Positions 45,251 to 54,328 of a DNA stretch of 64,000 bases are shown here, piece by piece. The notes beneath the pieces are model-generated. The model searched no databases, was not told the DNA's origin, and worked only from the letters and a program-made list of their open reading frames with translations. The stretch comes from Polaromonas sp. (GTDB lineage: Bacteria; Pseudomonadota; Gammaproteobacteria; Burkholderiales; Burkholderiaceae_C). The stretch spans positions 1 through 64,000 of the forward strand of contig NZ_JACPOF010000017.1 of the NCBI RefSeq assembly GCF_016185115.1, in the 5' to 3' direction. The number at the start of each line of letters is the position of its first letter. The first letter of the stretch is position 1. The position numbers and the translations under genes were made by a program.

Positions 45251-46867
45251 TCAGTCGGCAGACCCGGTGTCCGAAGGCGAAGAATGGCCAGCACCGTCAG
45301 CAGATCCGCCGGCACGATTGACGGGCTTGCGGCGGCGACGGCGCTTTTTCGCCGGGGCTGAACCGTCCGGGGGCACGGCAGCATCTGCCGGGGCGAAATC
45401 ATCGTCACCCGCACGGGCCGGAGGACTTGCCGCTTCGGCATCCTGCCGCTTCACGCGCGTACGCGGCTGCTGTGGCCTGCCCTGCTGCTCCAGCCGCGCG
45501 GCTTCAATCATGGCATGGCGCTCGTCGTCATAGGCGGTGCTGAATTTCTCCCACCACTCGGCCAGTTCCATGTCGATCTCGCCGGTCTGCGCGCGCAGGC
45601 GCAGGAAGTCGAAACCGGCGCGAAAGCGCGGCTGCTCCAGCAGCGAGTAAGGCGAAGAGCCCACGCGCTTTTCAAAACGCGGCTGCATGGTCCATATCTC
45701 GCGCATGTCTGTGCCCAGCTTGCCGCGGCCCGTCACGTCACCAATCTTGGCATTGAAGGCATCGTCAATCGCATCCTGGAGTGCGGGCATGGTGTGCTCG
45801 CCGAGCTTGCGCCGTTTCTCCCAGCCCTCACGCACGTCCACCCACAGCACACATGACAGCAGAAAGCTCGGCGCAACGGGTTTGCCTTCGCCAACCCGGC
45901 GGTCGGTGTCTTTCAACGCAAGGTTGAGAAAGGGCTCTTCGGCCGCCTCGACCACCACGTCCAGCAAGGGATAGATGCCGGTGTTCAGACCCAGCGCCTT
46001 GAGTTGCGCCACGCTGGCAATCGAATGCCCGGTCTGCAGCAGCTTGAGCATTTCATCAAACAGGCGCGACTGCGGCACGTCGGCCAGCAAGCCCTTCATC
46101 TCCGCAAGCGGGGCAACGGTCTTGTCCTCGAACTTGAAACCCAGCGCTGCCAGCTTGGCCGAGAAACGCACCGCCCGGATGATGCGCACCGGGTCTTCGC
46201 GGTAACGCACAACCGGGTTGCCTATCATGCGGATGATGCGTTTTTTGGCATCGCGAATACCGTTGTGGTAATCGACGACGATCTGGGTCTCAGGGTCGTA
46301 GTACATGGCGTTGATGGTGAAGTCGCGGCGCGCCGCGTCTTCTTCCATCGGGCCCCAGACGTTGTCGCGCAGCACGCGGCCAGATGCATCGACCGCGTGT
46401 TTCATGCCGGCCAGTTCGCTCTTGCTGGTCCGTTCATTGCCGCCCACCTGCTCGGCCAAGGCGCTGTCGAGGTGCGCGCGGAAGGTCGACACCTCGATCA
46501 CCTCATGCTCGCGGCCGCGGCCATAAATGACGTGCACGATGCGAAAACGCCTGCCGATGATGAAGGCGCGGCGAAACAGCTGTTTGACCTGTTCGGGCGT
46601 GGCGTCGGTGGCCACGTCGAAGTCTTTGGGGCGCAAGCCGACCAGCAGATCGCGCACCGCGCCGCCGACGATGTAGGCTTCAAAACCCGCTTCCTTCAGC
46701 GTATGCACCACGTCCCAAGCACGTTCATCGACCAGCTTGGGGTTGATGCCGTGGTCCTTGACGCCGATTTCCTGGCGGGTTCCGTAGGGGGATTTCTTGA
46801 CCCGTTTGGTGGCGGCTTCGGTGGTGCCGGACTTGCCAAACAGCTTGTCGATAAATTTTTTGATCAT
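45251..46867 (-). CDS. pcnB: Poly(A) polymerase I
   Basis: Adds poly(A) tails to RNA 3' ends, marking them for decay. The 538-residue product has the nucleotidyltransferase signature VGGAVRDLLVGLRPKDFDVA (metal Asp pair), RRFRIVHVIYGRG, RRDFTINAMYYD, VRYREDPVRIIRAVRFSAKL and a long basic, Pro/Ala-rich C-terminal tail from about residue 450 (KKRRRRRKPVN). ATG at 46867 (MIKKFIDKLFGK) is preferred over an upstream frame. It is followed by folK and preceded by the HAD phosphatase and hda on the same strand, a conserved block. Confidence 0.94.
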   Translation of the reverse strand: MIKKFIDKLFGKSGTTEAATKRVKKSPYGTRQEIGVKDHGINPKLVDERAWDVVHTLKEAGFEAYIVGGAVRDLLVGLRPKDFDVATDATPEQVKQLFRRAFIIGRRFRIVHVIYGRGREHEVIEVSTFRAHLDSALAEQVGGNERTSKSELAGMKHAVDASGRVLRDNVWGPMEEDAARRDFTINAMYYDPETQIVVDYHNGIRDAKKRIIRMIGNPVVRYREDPVRIIRAVRFSAKLAALGFKFEDKTVAPLAEMKGLLADVPQSRLFDEMLKLLQTGHSIASVAQLKALGLNTGIYPLLDVVVEAAEEPFLNLALKDTDRRVGEGKPVAPSFLLSCVLWVDVREGWEKRRKLGEHTMPALQDAIDDAFNAKIGDVTGRGKLGTDMREIWTMQPRFEKRVGSSPYSLLEQPRFRAGFDFLRLRAQTGEIDMELAEWWEKFSTAYDDERHAMIEAARLEQQGRPQQPRTRVKRQDAEAASPPARAGDDDFAPADAAVPPDGSAPAKKRRRRRKPVNRAGGSADGAGHSSPSDTGSAD

Positions 46868-46901
46868 GAGGTCGCGATTTAGGGAAGCCTGAAAACCTGA
46901 T

Positions 46902-47582
46902 TCAGGCCCCGAACAGGTCAAGTATGCGCCATCCGCGCTTTGTGGCGAGTGCACGCAGGCGCTCGTCCGGATTGGTGGCCACGGGATGGGTCGCTTTTTC
47001 AAGCAGGGCCAGGTCATTCATGGAGTCGGTGTAGAAAGTGGTTTCGACATCGTTCCAGCCCAGACCACGCTCTGCGAGCCAGGCTTCAACGCGGGTGACC
47101 TTGCCTTCGCGAAACGACGGTATGCCCTTGATGTCGCCTGTAAACCAGCCAGAATCATCACGCTCAAGCTCTACCGCGATCAGGTCCTTCACGCCAAAAA
47201 CGCTGGCGATGGGGCGTGTCACAAACTCATTGGTGGCCGTGACGATGACGACCTCTTCACCGGCATCCTGGTGGCCCTTGACCAGCTCAAGCGCCTGTTG
47301 GGTGATGCCTTTGCCTACAACCGCTTTCATGAAACGCCCATGGCCGGCCAACGCTTCGGCCTCGCCCTTCTCGCGGATGGCCTGGGTGGCGAAGCGCACG
47401 TACTCGTTGATGTTCAGCGTGCCGGCCCGGTACTGCTCAAAAAATTCGGTGTTGCGGCGCTTGAACTCCGTGCTGTCGCACCAGCCTTCGGCGATGGTGA
47501 ACTCACCCCATTCGTAATCGGAATCCAGCGGGATAAGGGTGTGATCAAGGTCAAATAGCGCTATCTTTTTGCGGGCAGTCAT
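46902..47582 (-). CDS. HAD-IB family phosphatase
   Basis: Phosphomonoesterase of the SerB-like HAD-IB group. The 226-residue product has the nucleophile motif LFDLDHTLIPLDSDYEWG (residues about 8-25), VIVTATNEFVTRPIASVFGV (motif II region), and FYTDSMNDLALLEKATHPVATNPDERL (motif IV). Typical names are histidinol-phosphatase or phosphoserine phosphatase-like, but the substrate cannot be told. ATG at 47582 is preferred over an in-frame TTG at 47588. It lies 9 bp after hda and 34 bp before pcnB. Confidence 0.88.
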   Translation of the reverse strand: MTARKKIALFDLDHTLIPLDSDYEWGEFTIAEGWCDSTEFKRRNTEFFEQYRAGTLNINEYVRFATQAIREKGEAEALAGHGRFMKAVVGKGITQQALELVKGHQDAGEEVVIVTATNEFVTRPIASVFGVKDLIAVELERDDSGWFTGDIKGIPSFREGKVTRVEAWLAERGLGWNDVETTFYTDSMNDLALLEKATHPVATNPDERLRALATKRGWRILDLFGA

Positions 47583-47591
47583 GGGCAATCG

Positions 47592-48278
47592 TTATTGGTT
47601 TTCAAGCATGGACTTGATCAGCGGTATGGTGATGGCGCGCTGGGTTTGCAGGGCATAAGCATCGAGCTGGTCAAGCAACTGCATGAGGCTGCTCAGATCG
47701 CGCGAAAAGCGGGTCAGCATGAAGTCCATGGCCTCGTCACTCAGGAAGACACCACGCGCATCAGCCTCACGCCTGAGCACGGCCCGGCGTTCGGTTTCGG
47801 TCAGTGCATGCAGCTCAAACACATGGCCCCAGCCCAGGCGCGAACGCAGGTCATCACGCAGCACAAGGTCGGCCGGCGGCAGGTTGCCCGCCGCAAGCAC
47901 CCAGCGCGGGTGGCCGTCGGCCGAACTCAGCGCATTGACAAACCAGTTGAACGCGGCCTGCTGCTGCACAGCCGTATAGAGGTGGCATTCATCGAGGATC
48001 ACACCGGCCCAGGACTCGTCAAACGCCGGCGGCTCCAGTACAGAAGCATCCAGCCAGCCGGTGCGGGCGCCCTGCTCCCGCAATGACTCGGCCACCGCTT
48101 TCAGCAAATGGGTTTTTCCGCTTCCGGGTGCGCCCCAAAGATAGGTTGGCACGGGTGAGCGCAGGCTGTTGCCGGCCCAGAGCTCAAGATGCCTGAGCGC
48201 AGCCTCATTCGGGCCGGCAAAAAAATTGGAAAACGACGGAACAGAAGCCAGCCCGATATCAAGTGCAATCTGTTTCAT
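47592..48278 (-). CDS. hda: DnaA regulatory inactivator Hda
   Basis: AAA+ protein that, with the sliding clamp, stimulates hydrolysis of DnaA-bound ATP to prevent re-initiation. The 228-residue product begins MKQIALDIGLASVPSFSNFF, where a clamp-binding motif similar to Q-x2-L-D lies (QIALDI), then has the P-loop GAPGSGKTHLL, Walker B VILDECHLY and a sensor region. ATG at 48278 fits relatives; one at 48287 is also possible. First of the hda-HAD-pcnB-folK group on the minus strand, preceded by AI-2E. Confidence 0.92.
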   Translation of the reverse strand: MKQIALDIGLASVPSFSNFFAGPNEAALRHLELWAGNSLRSPVPTYLWGAPGSGKTHLLKAVAESLREQGARTGWLDASVLEPPAFDESWAGVILDECHLYTAVQQQAAFNWFVNALSSADGHPRWVLAAGNLPPADLVLRDDLRSRLGWGHVFELHALTETERRAVLRREADARGVFLSDEAMDFMLTRFSRDLSSLMQLLDQLDAYALQTQRAITIPLIKSMLENQ

Positions 48279-48300
48279 GCCTGACATATGTATCTGTGCA

Positions 48301-49371
48301 TCAGCCCTGGTAAAGCTTGCTGGTCATGTAGCTCACCTTGATGCGGCGGATGGCCACCAGCAGCACCGCGCTGGCGGGCAGCGCAATGAGAACACCGACA
48401 AAACCGAAGAGCTGGCCGAATGCCAGCAGTGCAAAAATCACCACCAGCGGGTGCAGGCCTATGCGCTCACCCACCAGGCGAGGCGTGAGGAAGAGGCTCT
48501 CGACCACCTGCCCGATGCCGTACACCACACTCACCATGACCAGCACCTTGAGCCCGGCGAACTGCAGCAGGCCAGCCAGGACGGCCAGGATAAGGCCGAT
48601 GCCGAAGCCGACATAGGGAATGAACATGGCCAGACCCGTGAATACACCGATGGGCAGGGCCAGGTCCAGCCCGAAAAGCGCCAGCCCTATGGCATAAAAC
48701 GCCGCCATGATGAGCATCACCAGCAACTGGCCGCGCAGGTACTGGCCCAGCACGCTGTCGGCCTCATCGGTAAAACTGTCCACACCGGCGCGCATGCCCA
48801 GGGGCACCAGTTCCAGCAGGCGCGAGACAAACCTGTCCCAGTCCATGAGCAGGTAAAACAGCGCGACGGGAATCAGCATGGCATTGCCAACCAGGGTCAA
48901 CGCCACGCTGCCACCCAGCTTGAGTGACGACAACAGCGAGCCGAAGGCGTCTTCGTAATTGGCATTGAGGTACTTGAGGGCGAAGGCCTTGATGCTGGGC
49001 ACGTCGAGCGCCACATTGATGCCGAACTGCGCCAGCCAGGGCGACAGGCCGGTGTTGAGGCGGTCCGCCAGCACGGGAATCTGCTCGCGCATCATGGGCA
49101 GTTCCTTGACCAGGATGGGCACGATGAGCAGCAGCAGGCCCAGCAGCGCAATCAGGAAAAGCACCTCGACGATGATGACGGCGATCACGCGCGGCATGCG
49201 GCCGTTGCCGATGCGGTCAATGCGGTTGACCAGGGGCGTCAGCGCATATGCGAGCACGGCCGCCACTACAAACGGCGTGAGCACCGGGCCCAAAAGCCAC
49301 AGGGCCAGAACAACCACCGCGGCAATCAGGCACCAGGCAGATGCGCGTTTTTGGGTGTTGGTGAATTGCAT
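48301..49371 (-). CDS. AI-2E family transporter
   Basis: Integral membrane protein of the AI-2E (PerM) family with about eight spans, 356 residues. It begins MQFTNTQKRASAWCLIAAVV, with VLTPFVVAAVLAYALTPLVN in the first part and FIPYVGFGIGLILAVLAGLLQ and LTPRLVGERIGLHPLVVIFAL near the C-terminus, which are the family's conserved blocks. Cargo is unknown. ATG at 49371 matches the usual start; another in-frame ATG lies at 49434. It is divergent from purM, a common neighbour in Burkholderiales, and lies 22 bp before hda. Confidence 0.88.
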   Translation of the reverse strand: MQFTNTQKRASAWCLIAAVVVLALWLLGPVLTPFVVAAVLAYALTPLVNRIDRIGNGRMPRVIAVIIVEVLFLIALLGLLLLIVPILVKELPMMREQIPVLADRLNTGLSPWLAQFGINVALDVPSIKAFALKYLNANYEDAFGSLLSSLKLGGSVALTLVGNAMLIPVALFYLLMDWDRFVSRLLELVPLGMRAGVDSFTDEADSVLGQYLRGQLLVMLIMAAFYAIGLALFGLDLALPIGVFTGLAMFIPYVGFGIGLILAVLAGLLQFAGLKVLVMVSVVYGIGQVVESLFLTPRLVGERIGLHPLVVIFALLAFGQLFGFVGVLIALPASAVLLVAIRRIKVSYMTSKLYQG

Positions 49372-49525
49372 AAAGCCCTGTAAAGCGCCGGCTAAGGCCT
49401 GGAAATCGGCCCTTTGCAGAGCCTTTAGAATCATGCCTTGATTCTATCGGGCTCGAAATACCGGCAAAGACTGCCGGCAAGGCCCGCGTCCCTCCCGACT
49501 CCACCAGCCGCCCCCAAGACCCCAC

Positions 49526-50557
49526 ATGACGAATACCCCCCTTTCCTACAAAGACGCCGGCGTTGATATTGACGCGGGCGACGCGCTGGTCGAACGTATC
49601 AAGCCTCTGGCCAAAAAGACCATGCGTGAAGGCGTGCTGGCAGGTATTGGCGGTTTCGGCGCCCTGTTTGAAGTGCCCAAGCGCTACAAGGAGCCGGTAC
49701 TGGTGAGCGGTACCGACGGCGTGGGCACCAAGCTGCGCCTGGCTTTTGAGTGGAATATGCACGACACCGTGGGTATTGACCTGGTGGCCATGAGCGTCAA
49801 CGACGTGCTGGTACAGGGTGCAGAACCCCTCTTCTTCCTCGACTATTTCGCCTGCGGCAAGCTCGATGTAGACACCGCCGCCGCAGTTGTCGGCGGCATC
49901 GCCAAGGGCTGTGAGCTGAGCGGCTGTGCATTGATAGGTGGCGAAACGGCAGAAATGCCCGGCATGTACCCCGAAGGTGAATATGACCTGGCCGGTTTTG
50001 CCGTGGGCGCCGTCGAGAAGTCAAAAATCCTGACGGGTAAGGAAGTCAAGCCCGGCGACGTGGTGCTGGGCCTGGCCAGCAGCGGCGTGCATTCCAACGG
50101 TTTCAGCCTGGTCCGCAAATGCATTGAGCGCGCCGGCAGCGGCGCACCCGCCCAACTGGACGGCAAGCCCTTCAAAGAGGCCCTGATGGAGCCTACCCGC
50201 CTTTACGTCAGGAATGTGCTGGCGGCACTGGCCGCCCACCCGATCAAGGCGCTGGCCCACATCACCGGCGGCGGCCTGCTGGAGAACATTCCACGCGTGT
50301 TGCCAGAAGGCACTGCAGCCCACCTCAAAAAGGGCAGCTGGCCGCAGACAGAGCTTTTTGCCTGGCTGCAGAAAACCGCCGGCATTGACGATTTCGAGAT
50401 GAACCGGACCTTCAACAACGGCATCGGCATGGTCGTTGTGGTGGACGCGGCCAACGCCCGGGCCACCGCCAAAACACTGGGCGACGCGGGTGAAAAGGTC
50501 TACGAGATTGGCGTAATTGCAGCGCTCGGGGATACCGCCCCGGTGCTTGTGGCCTGA
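49526..50557 (+). CDS. purM: Phosphoribosylformylglycinamidine cyclo-ligase
   Basis: Fifth step of purine synthesis, making aminoimidazole ribonucleotide with ATP. The 343-residue product is full length, with [19 protein letters not shown] at the start, [76 protein letters not shown] and [19 protein letters not shown]. It is divergent from AI-2E and ends in a strong intrinsic terminator. Confidence 0.97.
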   Translation: MTNTPLSYKDAGVDIDAGDALVERIKPLAKKTMREGVLAGIGGFGALFEVPKRYKEPVLVSGTDGVGTKLRLAFEWNMHDTVGIDLVAMSVNDVLVQGAEPLFFLDYFACGKLDVDTAAAVVGGIAKGCELSGCALIGGETAEMPGMYPEGEYDLAGFAVGAVEKSKILTGKEVKPGDVVLGLASSGVHSNGFSLVRKCIERAGSGAPAQLDGKPFKEALMEPTRLYVRNVLAALAAHPIKALAHITGGGLLENIPRVLPEGTAAHLKKGSWPQTELFAWLQKTAGIDDFEMNRTFNNGIGMVVVVDAANARATAKTLGDAGEKVYEIGVIAALGDTAPVLVA

Positions 50558-50580
50558 AACCCAGCCCACTCCAGACCATC

Positions 50581-50606
50581 AAAAAGGCCTCAAATGAGGC
50601 CTTTTT
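50581..50606 (+). terminator. Intrinsic terminator of purM
   Basis: A perfect 11-bp stem AAAAAGGCCTC (50581-50591) and GAGGCCTTTTT (50596-50606) with loop AAAT. It ends in T5, which is also an A5 start in the other direction, so it can be bidirectional. Confidence 0.93.
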
Positions 50607-50708
50607 GCTACAAAAACCCTAGCTGGGCAGGCTTGTGGCTGTTAGGCCTGCTGGACAATCAGGCCCAGTTGTATCAAACTGTGCCTCCGATTCGCTCACG
50701 GAACAGCC

Positions 50709-51740
50709 ATGCCAGTCATCGCAGTCGTCAACCGCAAGGGCGGTAGCGGTAAAAGTACCCTCGCCGCACATATCGCGGCCTGGTGCTCGCGCCATGGCAG
50801 TTCCGTCATGCTGGGCGACGTAGACCGCCAGCAGTCTGCGCGCAACTGGCTCAAGCGCCGCGATGCATCCCTTCCCGCCATTGCCCCCTGGGCGGTTGAC
50901 CAGAAAAACATGCTGCGCGTGCCCACCGGCATCACCCATGTCGTGCTCGATACACCGGGCGGCATGCATGGTTTCGAGCTTGCCCGGGTCGTGATGTTTG
51001 CCGACGCCATCGTCATGCCGGTTTGCAACTCCATGTTTGACCGCGAATCCGCCGCCGCATGCCATGCCGAACTGATGGCCATGCCGCGTGTCGCCAGCGG
51101 CCGCTGCAAGCTGGTCACCATAGGCATGCGCATTGATGGACGCACCAACGCCTCGCAGACGCTCAGGGACTGGTCTGAAAACCTGGGCGTGCCCTTTCTG
51201 GGTGCCTTGCGTGAAACCCAGCTCTATGTCAAAAGCCTCGAACGCGGCATGACAATTTTTGACCTGCCAAGTCAGGTGGCCGCCACCGATCTTCAGCAGT
51301 GGGAGCCGATTCTCGAATGGCTGGAGCAGGTGCTCTACCCGCAGCAGGCAGCCAATGACGCCGTGGTAGCTTCAGCGCCCCTCATATCACCAGCCCACAG
51401 ACCCGTCGAGCAGTCCGTCCGCCATTCGCTGACGGGGCTTGCAGTCAACGCCGCCTCTGCGACTGCCAGCAGGCTCAGGCCTGGCGCCCCTGCTGCATCA
51501 GGCGGGCATCAGGCAGTAGCCGCACCGGCGGTAAAAAGCTCTTTGCCCAACAGTCTTGTACCGGCGCAGGAGTCGCTGGTTCACGGCGGGCGTTTGTCCG
51601 TACACGGCAGCGGCCGCGTCGGCAGCTCACCGGTGCTGGCCAGCGGCAAACCGGCCATGACGCGCAATGTCAATTCGCAGGATGGGCTGCAGATTCCGCA
51701 ATTCCTCAAGCGTACGCCACTCCGGAGCGGTCAAAACTAG
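50709..51740 (+). CDS. Orphan ParA-family ATPase with a disordered C-terminal tail
   Basis: Deviant Walker-type ATPase of 343 residues. The N-terminal 215 residues form a ParA/MinD domain with KGGSGKST at residues 10-17 (deviant Lys first), GDVDRQQSARNWLKRR (motif A' Asp) and VVLDTPGG (Walker B). No parB or parS lies near it. The C-terminal 120 residues are low complexity, rich in Ala, Ser, Pro and Gly. Its stop TAG overlaps the convergent SirB1 gene's stop by 4 bp (CTAG). It may position a protein or a pole-localised complex rather than a plasmid. Confidence 0.82.
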   Translation: MPVIAVVNRKGGSGKSTLAAHIAAWCSRHGSSVMLGDVDRQQSARNWLKRRDASLPAIAPWAVDQKNMLRVPTGITHVVLDTPGGMHGFELARVVMFADAIVMPVCNSMFDRESAAACHAELMAMPRVASGRCKLVTIGMRIDGRTNASQTLRDWSENLGVPFLGALRETQLYVKSLERGMTIFDLPSQVAATDLQQWEPILEWLEQVLYPQQAANDAVVASAPLISPAHRPVEQSVRHSLTGLAVNAASATASRLRPGAPAASGGHQAVAAPAVKSSLPNSLVPAQESLVHGGRLSVHGSGRVGSSPVLASGKPAMTRNVNSQDGLQIPQFLKRTPLRSGQN

Positions 51741-52588
51741 CTCGTTTCGCGGCGCAGTTGCTCCAGCCGTTTGGCGACTGAATCCAGGTCCTGCGCGTCT
51801 TCGGCCTGTTCAAGATACTTCTCAAGATCAGACACCGCCCTTTCGGCATGCCCCTGAACAGCCCAGGCCAGGCCGCGGTCGCGGTACTCGGGCCATGCGT
51901 CGGGCTGAAGAACGATGAGGCGGTCTTCCACCGCGATCAACCGTTGCCAGTCTTCCTGCGTCTTGTGGATTTCCTTCAGGTTGCGCAGCATGCGGCTGAT
52001 GATCTCGCGTGGCGGGGCCGACTGCAGGTACAGGCCGATAGGCATTTCAAACTCTTCATCAAGCCGGCTTTTCTGCCTGAAAGGCTCAAGACGTTCTGAC
52101 AACTCTTCGCGGCTCAATGACTGGCCGGTAAACGGGTCTATCACCACCTGGCCCTTGGGCAGATTGACCTTGACCATGAAATGCCCGGGGAAAGCCACAC
52201 CGCGCGCATTCAAACCCAACCCTCCTGCCAGTTCCAGCCACAACACCGCCAGCGTGATGGGAATCCCGCGCCGGGTTTTCAACATGGCGTTCAGGTAGCT
52301 GTTGTCCGGGTCGTAATAGTCATTGATGTTGCCGCCGAAATTCAGGTCGTGAAAGAAGAACTGGTTCAGCAGGCGGAGTTTTTGCAGGGCCGAGGCATCG
52401 GCCGGCAGGCGGCGCTTGATGCGCGCCATCAACTGGTCCACATCGCCCAGCACCTGCTGCACGTCGAGGTCGGGGTATTCGTCCTGCGCGAGGCTGATGG
52501 CGGCTTCAAGCAGCGGAAAGTGTTCGTCGCTCTGGACCAGGCTGGCGAAGTACTGCAGCGGTGAAGGAACGTCCAGATTTAATGCCAT
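51737..52588 (-). CDS. SirB1-family protein
   Basis: A 283-residue protein of the SirB1 family, with a transglutaminase-like N-terminal region and a tetratricopeptide C-terminal part. Conserved blocks are FHDLNFGGNINDYYDPDNSY, RRGIPITLAVLWLELAGGLG (the catalytic Cys of true transglutaminases is absent), and AFPGHFMVKV. The C-terminal repeat (about residues 190-270) has AEYRDRGLAWAVQGHAERAVSDLEKYL. Function unknown. Convergent with the ParA gene; upstream is a 63-bp gap to emrB. Confidence 0.86.
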   Translation of the reverse strand: MALNLDVPSPLQYFASLVQSDEHFPLLEAAISLAQDEYPDLDVQQVLGDVDQLMARIKRRLPADASALQKLRLLNQFFFHDLNFGGNINDYYDPDNSYLNAMLKTRRGIPITLAVLWLELAGGLGLNARGVAFPGHFMVKVNLPKGQVVIDPFTGQSLSREELSERLEPFRQKSRLDEEFEMPIGLYLQSAPPREIISRMLRNLKEIHKTQEDWQRLIAVEDRLIVLQPDAWPEYRDRGLAWAVQGHAERAVSDLEKYLEQAEDAQDLDSVAKRLEQLRRETS

Positions 52589-52651
52589 GGCCCTACTGTC
52601 TCACAATTTTGGCGCCATGGCGACGCCCGTTGACTCACAGCAACAACGTGG

Positions 52652-54274
52652 TCAATGCGCCCCTGCCGCAGCATCCGCGCTGCTCGCTCCGCCGGCACCA
52701 GGTTTGGCCGGGCGTGCAAGATAAACCAGCGGTATCAGCGCCAGGAAGATGAGCGCCGACACATAAAACACATCGGATGCAGCAAGCATGTAAGCCTGCT
52801 GGTCCACCAGCCGGTTGATGGTGCCCAGCGCCTGGTCGGGCGTGAGCCCGGCGCTGCCCAGACCGGCCATCGCACTGTTCGCCGCCTGGCTGCCGGTGTT
52901 GACGCTGTCGGTGATATGCGCATGGTGCATGGCGGCGCGGTCCTGCCAGACGGTGGTGGCAATCGAGGTGCCGAACGAACCGGCCGTGATGCGCGCAAAG
53001 TTCGACAAACCCGAGGCCGCCGGAATCTTGTCGGGCGAAATGCCAGACAGCGTCAGCGTGACCAGCGGAATGAAGAAGAACGCCATGGCCACACCCTGGA
53101 TGATGGTGGGGATCATGATGGTCCAGAAGTCGGCCTGGGTGTTGAAGTGGGAACGCATCCACAGCACCAGCGCGAAGGTCAAAAAGGCAAAGGTCGCCAT
53201 CCTGCGCGGATCAACCCTGCCGATGTTCTTGCCAACGATGGGCGAGAACACCAGCGCCATCAAACCGACCGGCGCCATGATCATGCCGGCCTGCGTGGCG
53301 GTGTAGCCCATGAACTGCTGCAGCCAGAGCGGCAGCACCACCACGTTGCCGAAGAAGAGGCCATACCCAACCGACAGCGCCAGTGCACCGGCCCAGAAGT
53401 TGCGCCGTTTGAAGAGGCGCAGATCGACGACGGGATGTTCTTCAGTCAGTTCCCAGATCACAAACGCAATCAGTCCCACCAATGCGACGATGCCCAGCGC
53501 GATCACTTCGCCGGAGTGGAACCAGTCCAGCTCCTGCCCCTTGTCGAGCATGATCTGCAGCGCCCCAATCCACAGCACAAGTAGCGCCAGCCCCACCGAG
53601 TCGATCGGCAGCTTGCGTATCTGGCTTTCGCGCTTGTGGTAAATCTTCCATATCATGAAGGCTGCGGCAAAGCCGACCGGTATGTTGATGTAGAAAATCC
53701 ACGGCCATGAAATGTTGTCGGTGATCCAGCCGCCCAGCAGAGGTCCAAGCACGGGCGCCACCAGCGTCGTCATGGACCACAGCGCCATCGCCAGCCCCGC
53801 CAGTGCCTTGGGGTAACTCGACAGCAGCAGCGTTTGCGAGAGCGGGATCAGCGGGCCGGCAGCCAGGCCCTGCATGATGCGGAAGATGATCAGCGTCGTC
53901 ATGTTGGGCGCCAGGCCGCACAGCCAGGAGCTGATGACAAACAAAATCACGCTGATCATGAACAGGCGCACCTGACCGAAGCGCTGCGACAGCCAGCCGG
54001 TCAGCGGCACCGATATGGCATTGGCCACACCAAAACTGGTGATGACCCAGGTGCCCTGGTTGGGGCTGACGCCAAGGTCCCCCGCAATCGCAGGCAGCGA
54101 CACATTCGCAATCGAGGTGTCGAGCACGTTCATGAAGGTTGCAGCCGACAGGGCCAGCGTGCCCCACATGCGGGCCGAGCCCGTCAGCGGCGGCAGCTCG
54201 ATGTGCTCGTAGGGCCTTTCGGCCACTGGTGCAGGCGCTACGCCAGCCGTATCAGTAAGAGTTTCAGTAGCCAT
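52652..54274 (-). CDS. emrB: DHA2-family MFS drug exporter, EmrB type
   Basis: Inner-membrane pump of a tripartite efflux system, 540 residues and about 14 spans. Motif A-like LTGWLSQRFGQVRLFM, motif C region FMNVLDTSIANVSLPAIAGD and RIMQGLAAGPLIPLSQTLLL are typical of the EmrB/QacA subfamily. It works with the adaptor EmrA (54329-55657) and the outer-membrane channel (55728-57290), all on the minus strand in one operon led by a MarR regulator. Likely substrates are lipophilic drugs or aromatic acids. Confidence 0.93.
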   Translation of the reverse strand: MATETLTDTAGVAPAPVAERPYEHIELPPLTGSARMWGTLALSAATFMNVLDTSIANVSLPAIAGDLGVSPNQGTWVITSFGVANAISVPLTGWLSQRFGQVRLFMISVILFVISSWLCGLAPNMTTLIIFRIMQGLAAGPLIPLSQTLLLSSYPKALAGLAMALWSMTTLVAPVLGPLLGGWITDNISWPWIFYINIPVGFAAAFMIWKIYHKRESQIRKLPIDSVGLALLVLWIGALQIMLDKGQELDWFHSGEVIALGIVALVGLIAFVIWELTEEHPVVDLRLFKRRNFWAGALALSVGYGLFFGNVVVLPLWLQQFMGYTATQAGMIMAPVGLMALVFSPIVGKNIGRVDPRRMATFAFLTFALVLWMRSHFNTQADFWTIMIPTIIQGVAMAFFFIPLVTLTLSGISPDKIPAASGLSNFARITAGSFGTSIATTVWQDRAAMHHAHITDSVNTGSQAANSAMAGLGSAGLTPDQALGTINRLVDQQAYMLAASDVFYVSALIFLALIPLVYLARPAKPGAGGASSADAAAGAH

Positions 54275-54328
54275 GAAAGCCCGGGAAGATGCCGAAAAAT
54301 GCCGTTGAAGAAATCAGTAACCCGGGGT

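Noticed and set aside
46004..46882. Plus-strand frame opposite pcnB
   Set aside because: An antisense shadow of the poly(A) polymerase catalytic domain, His/Asp-rich and without a family.
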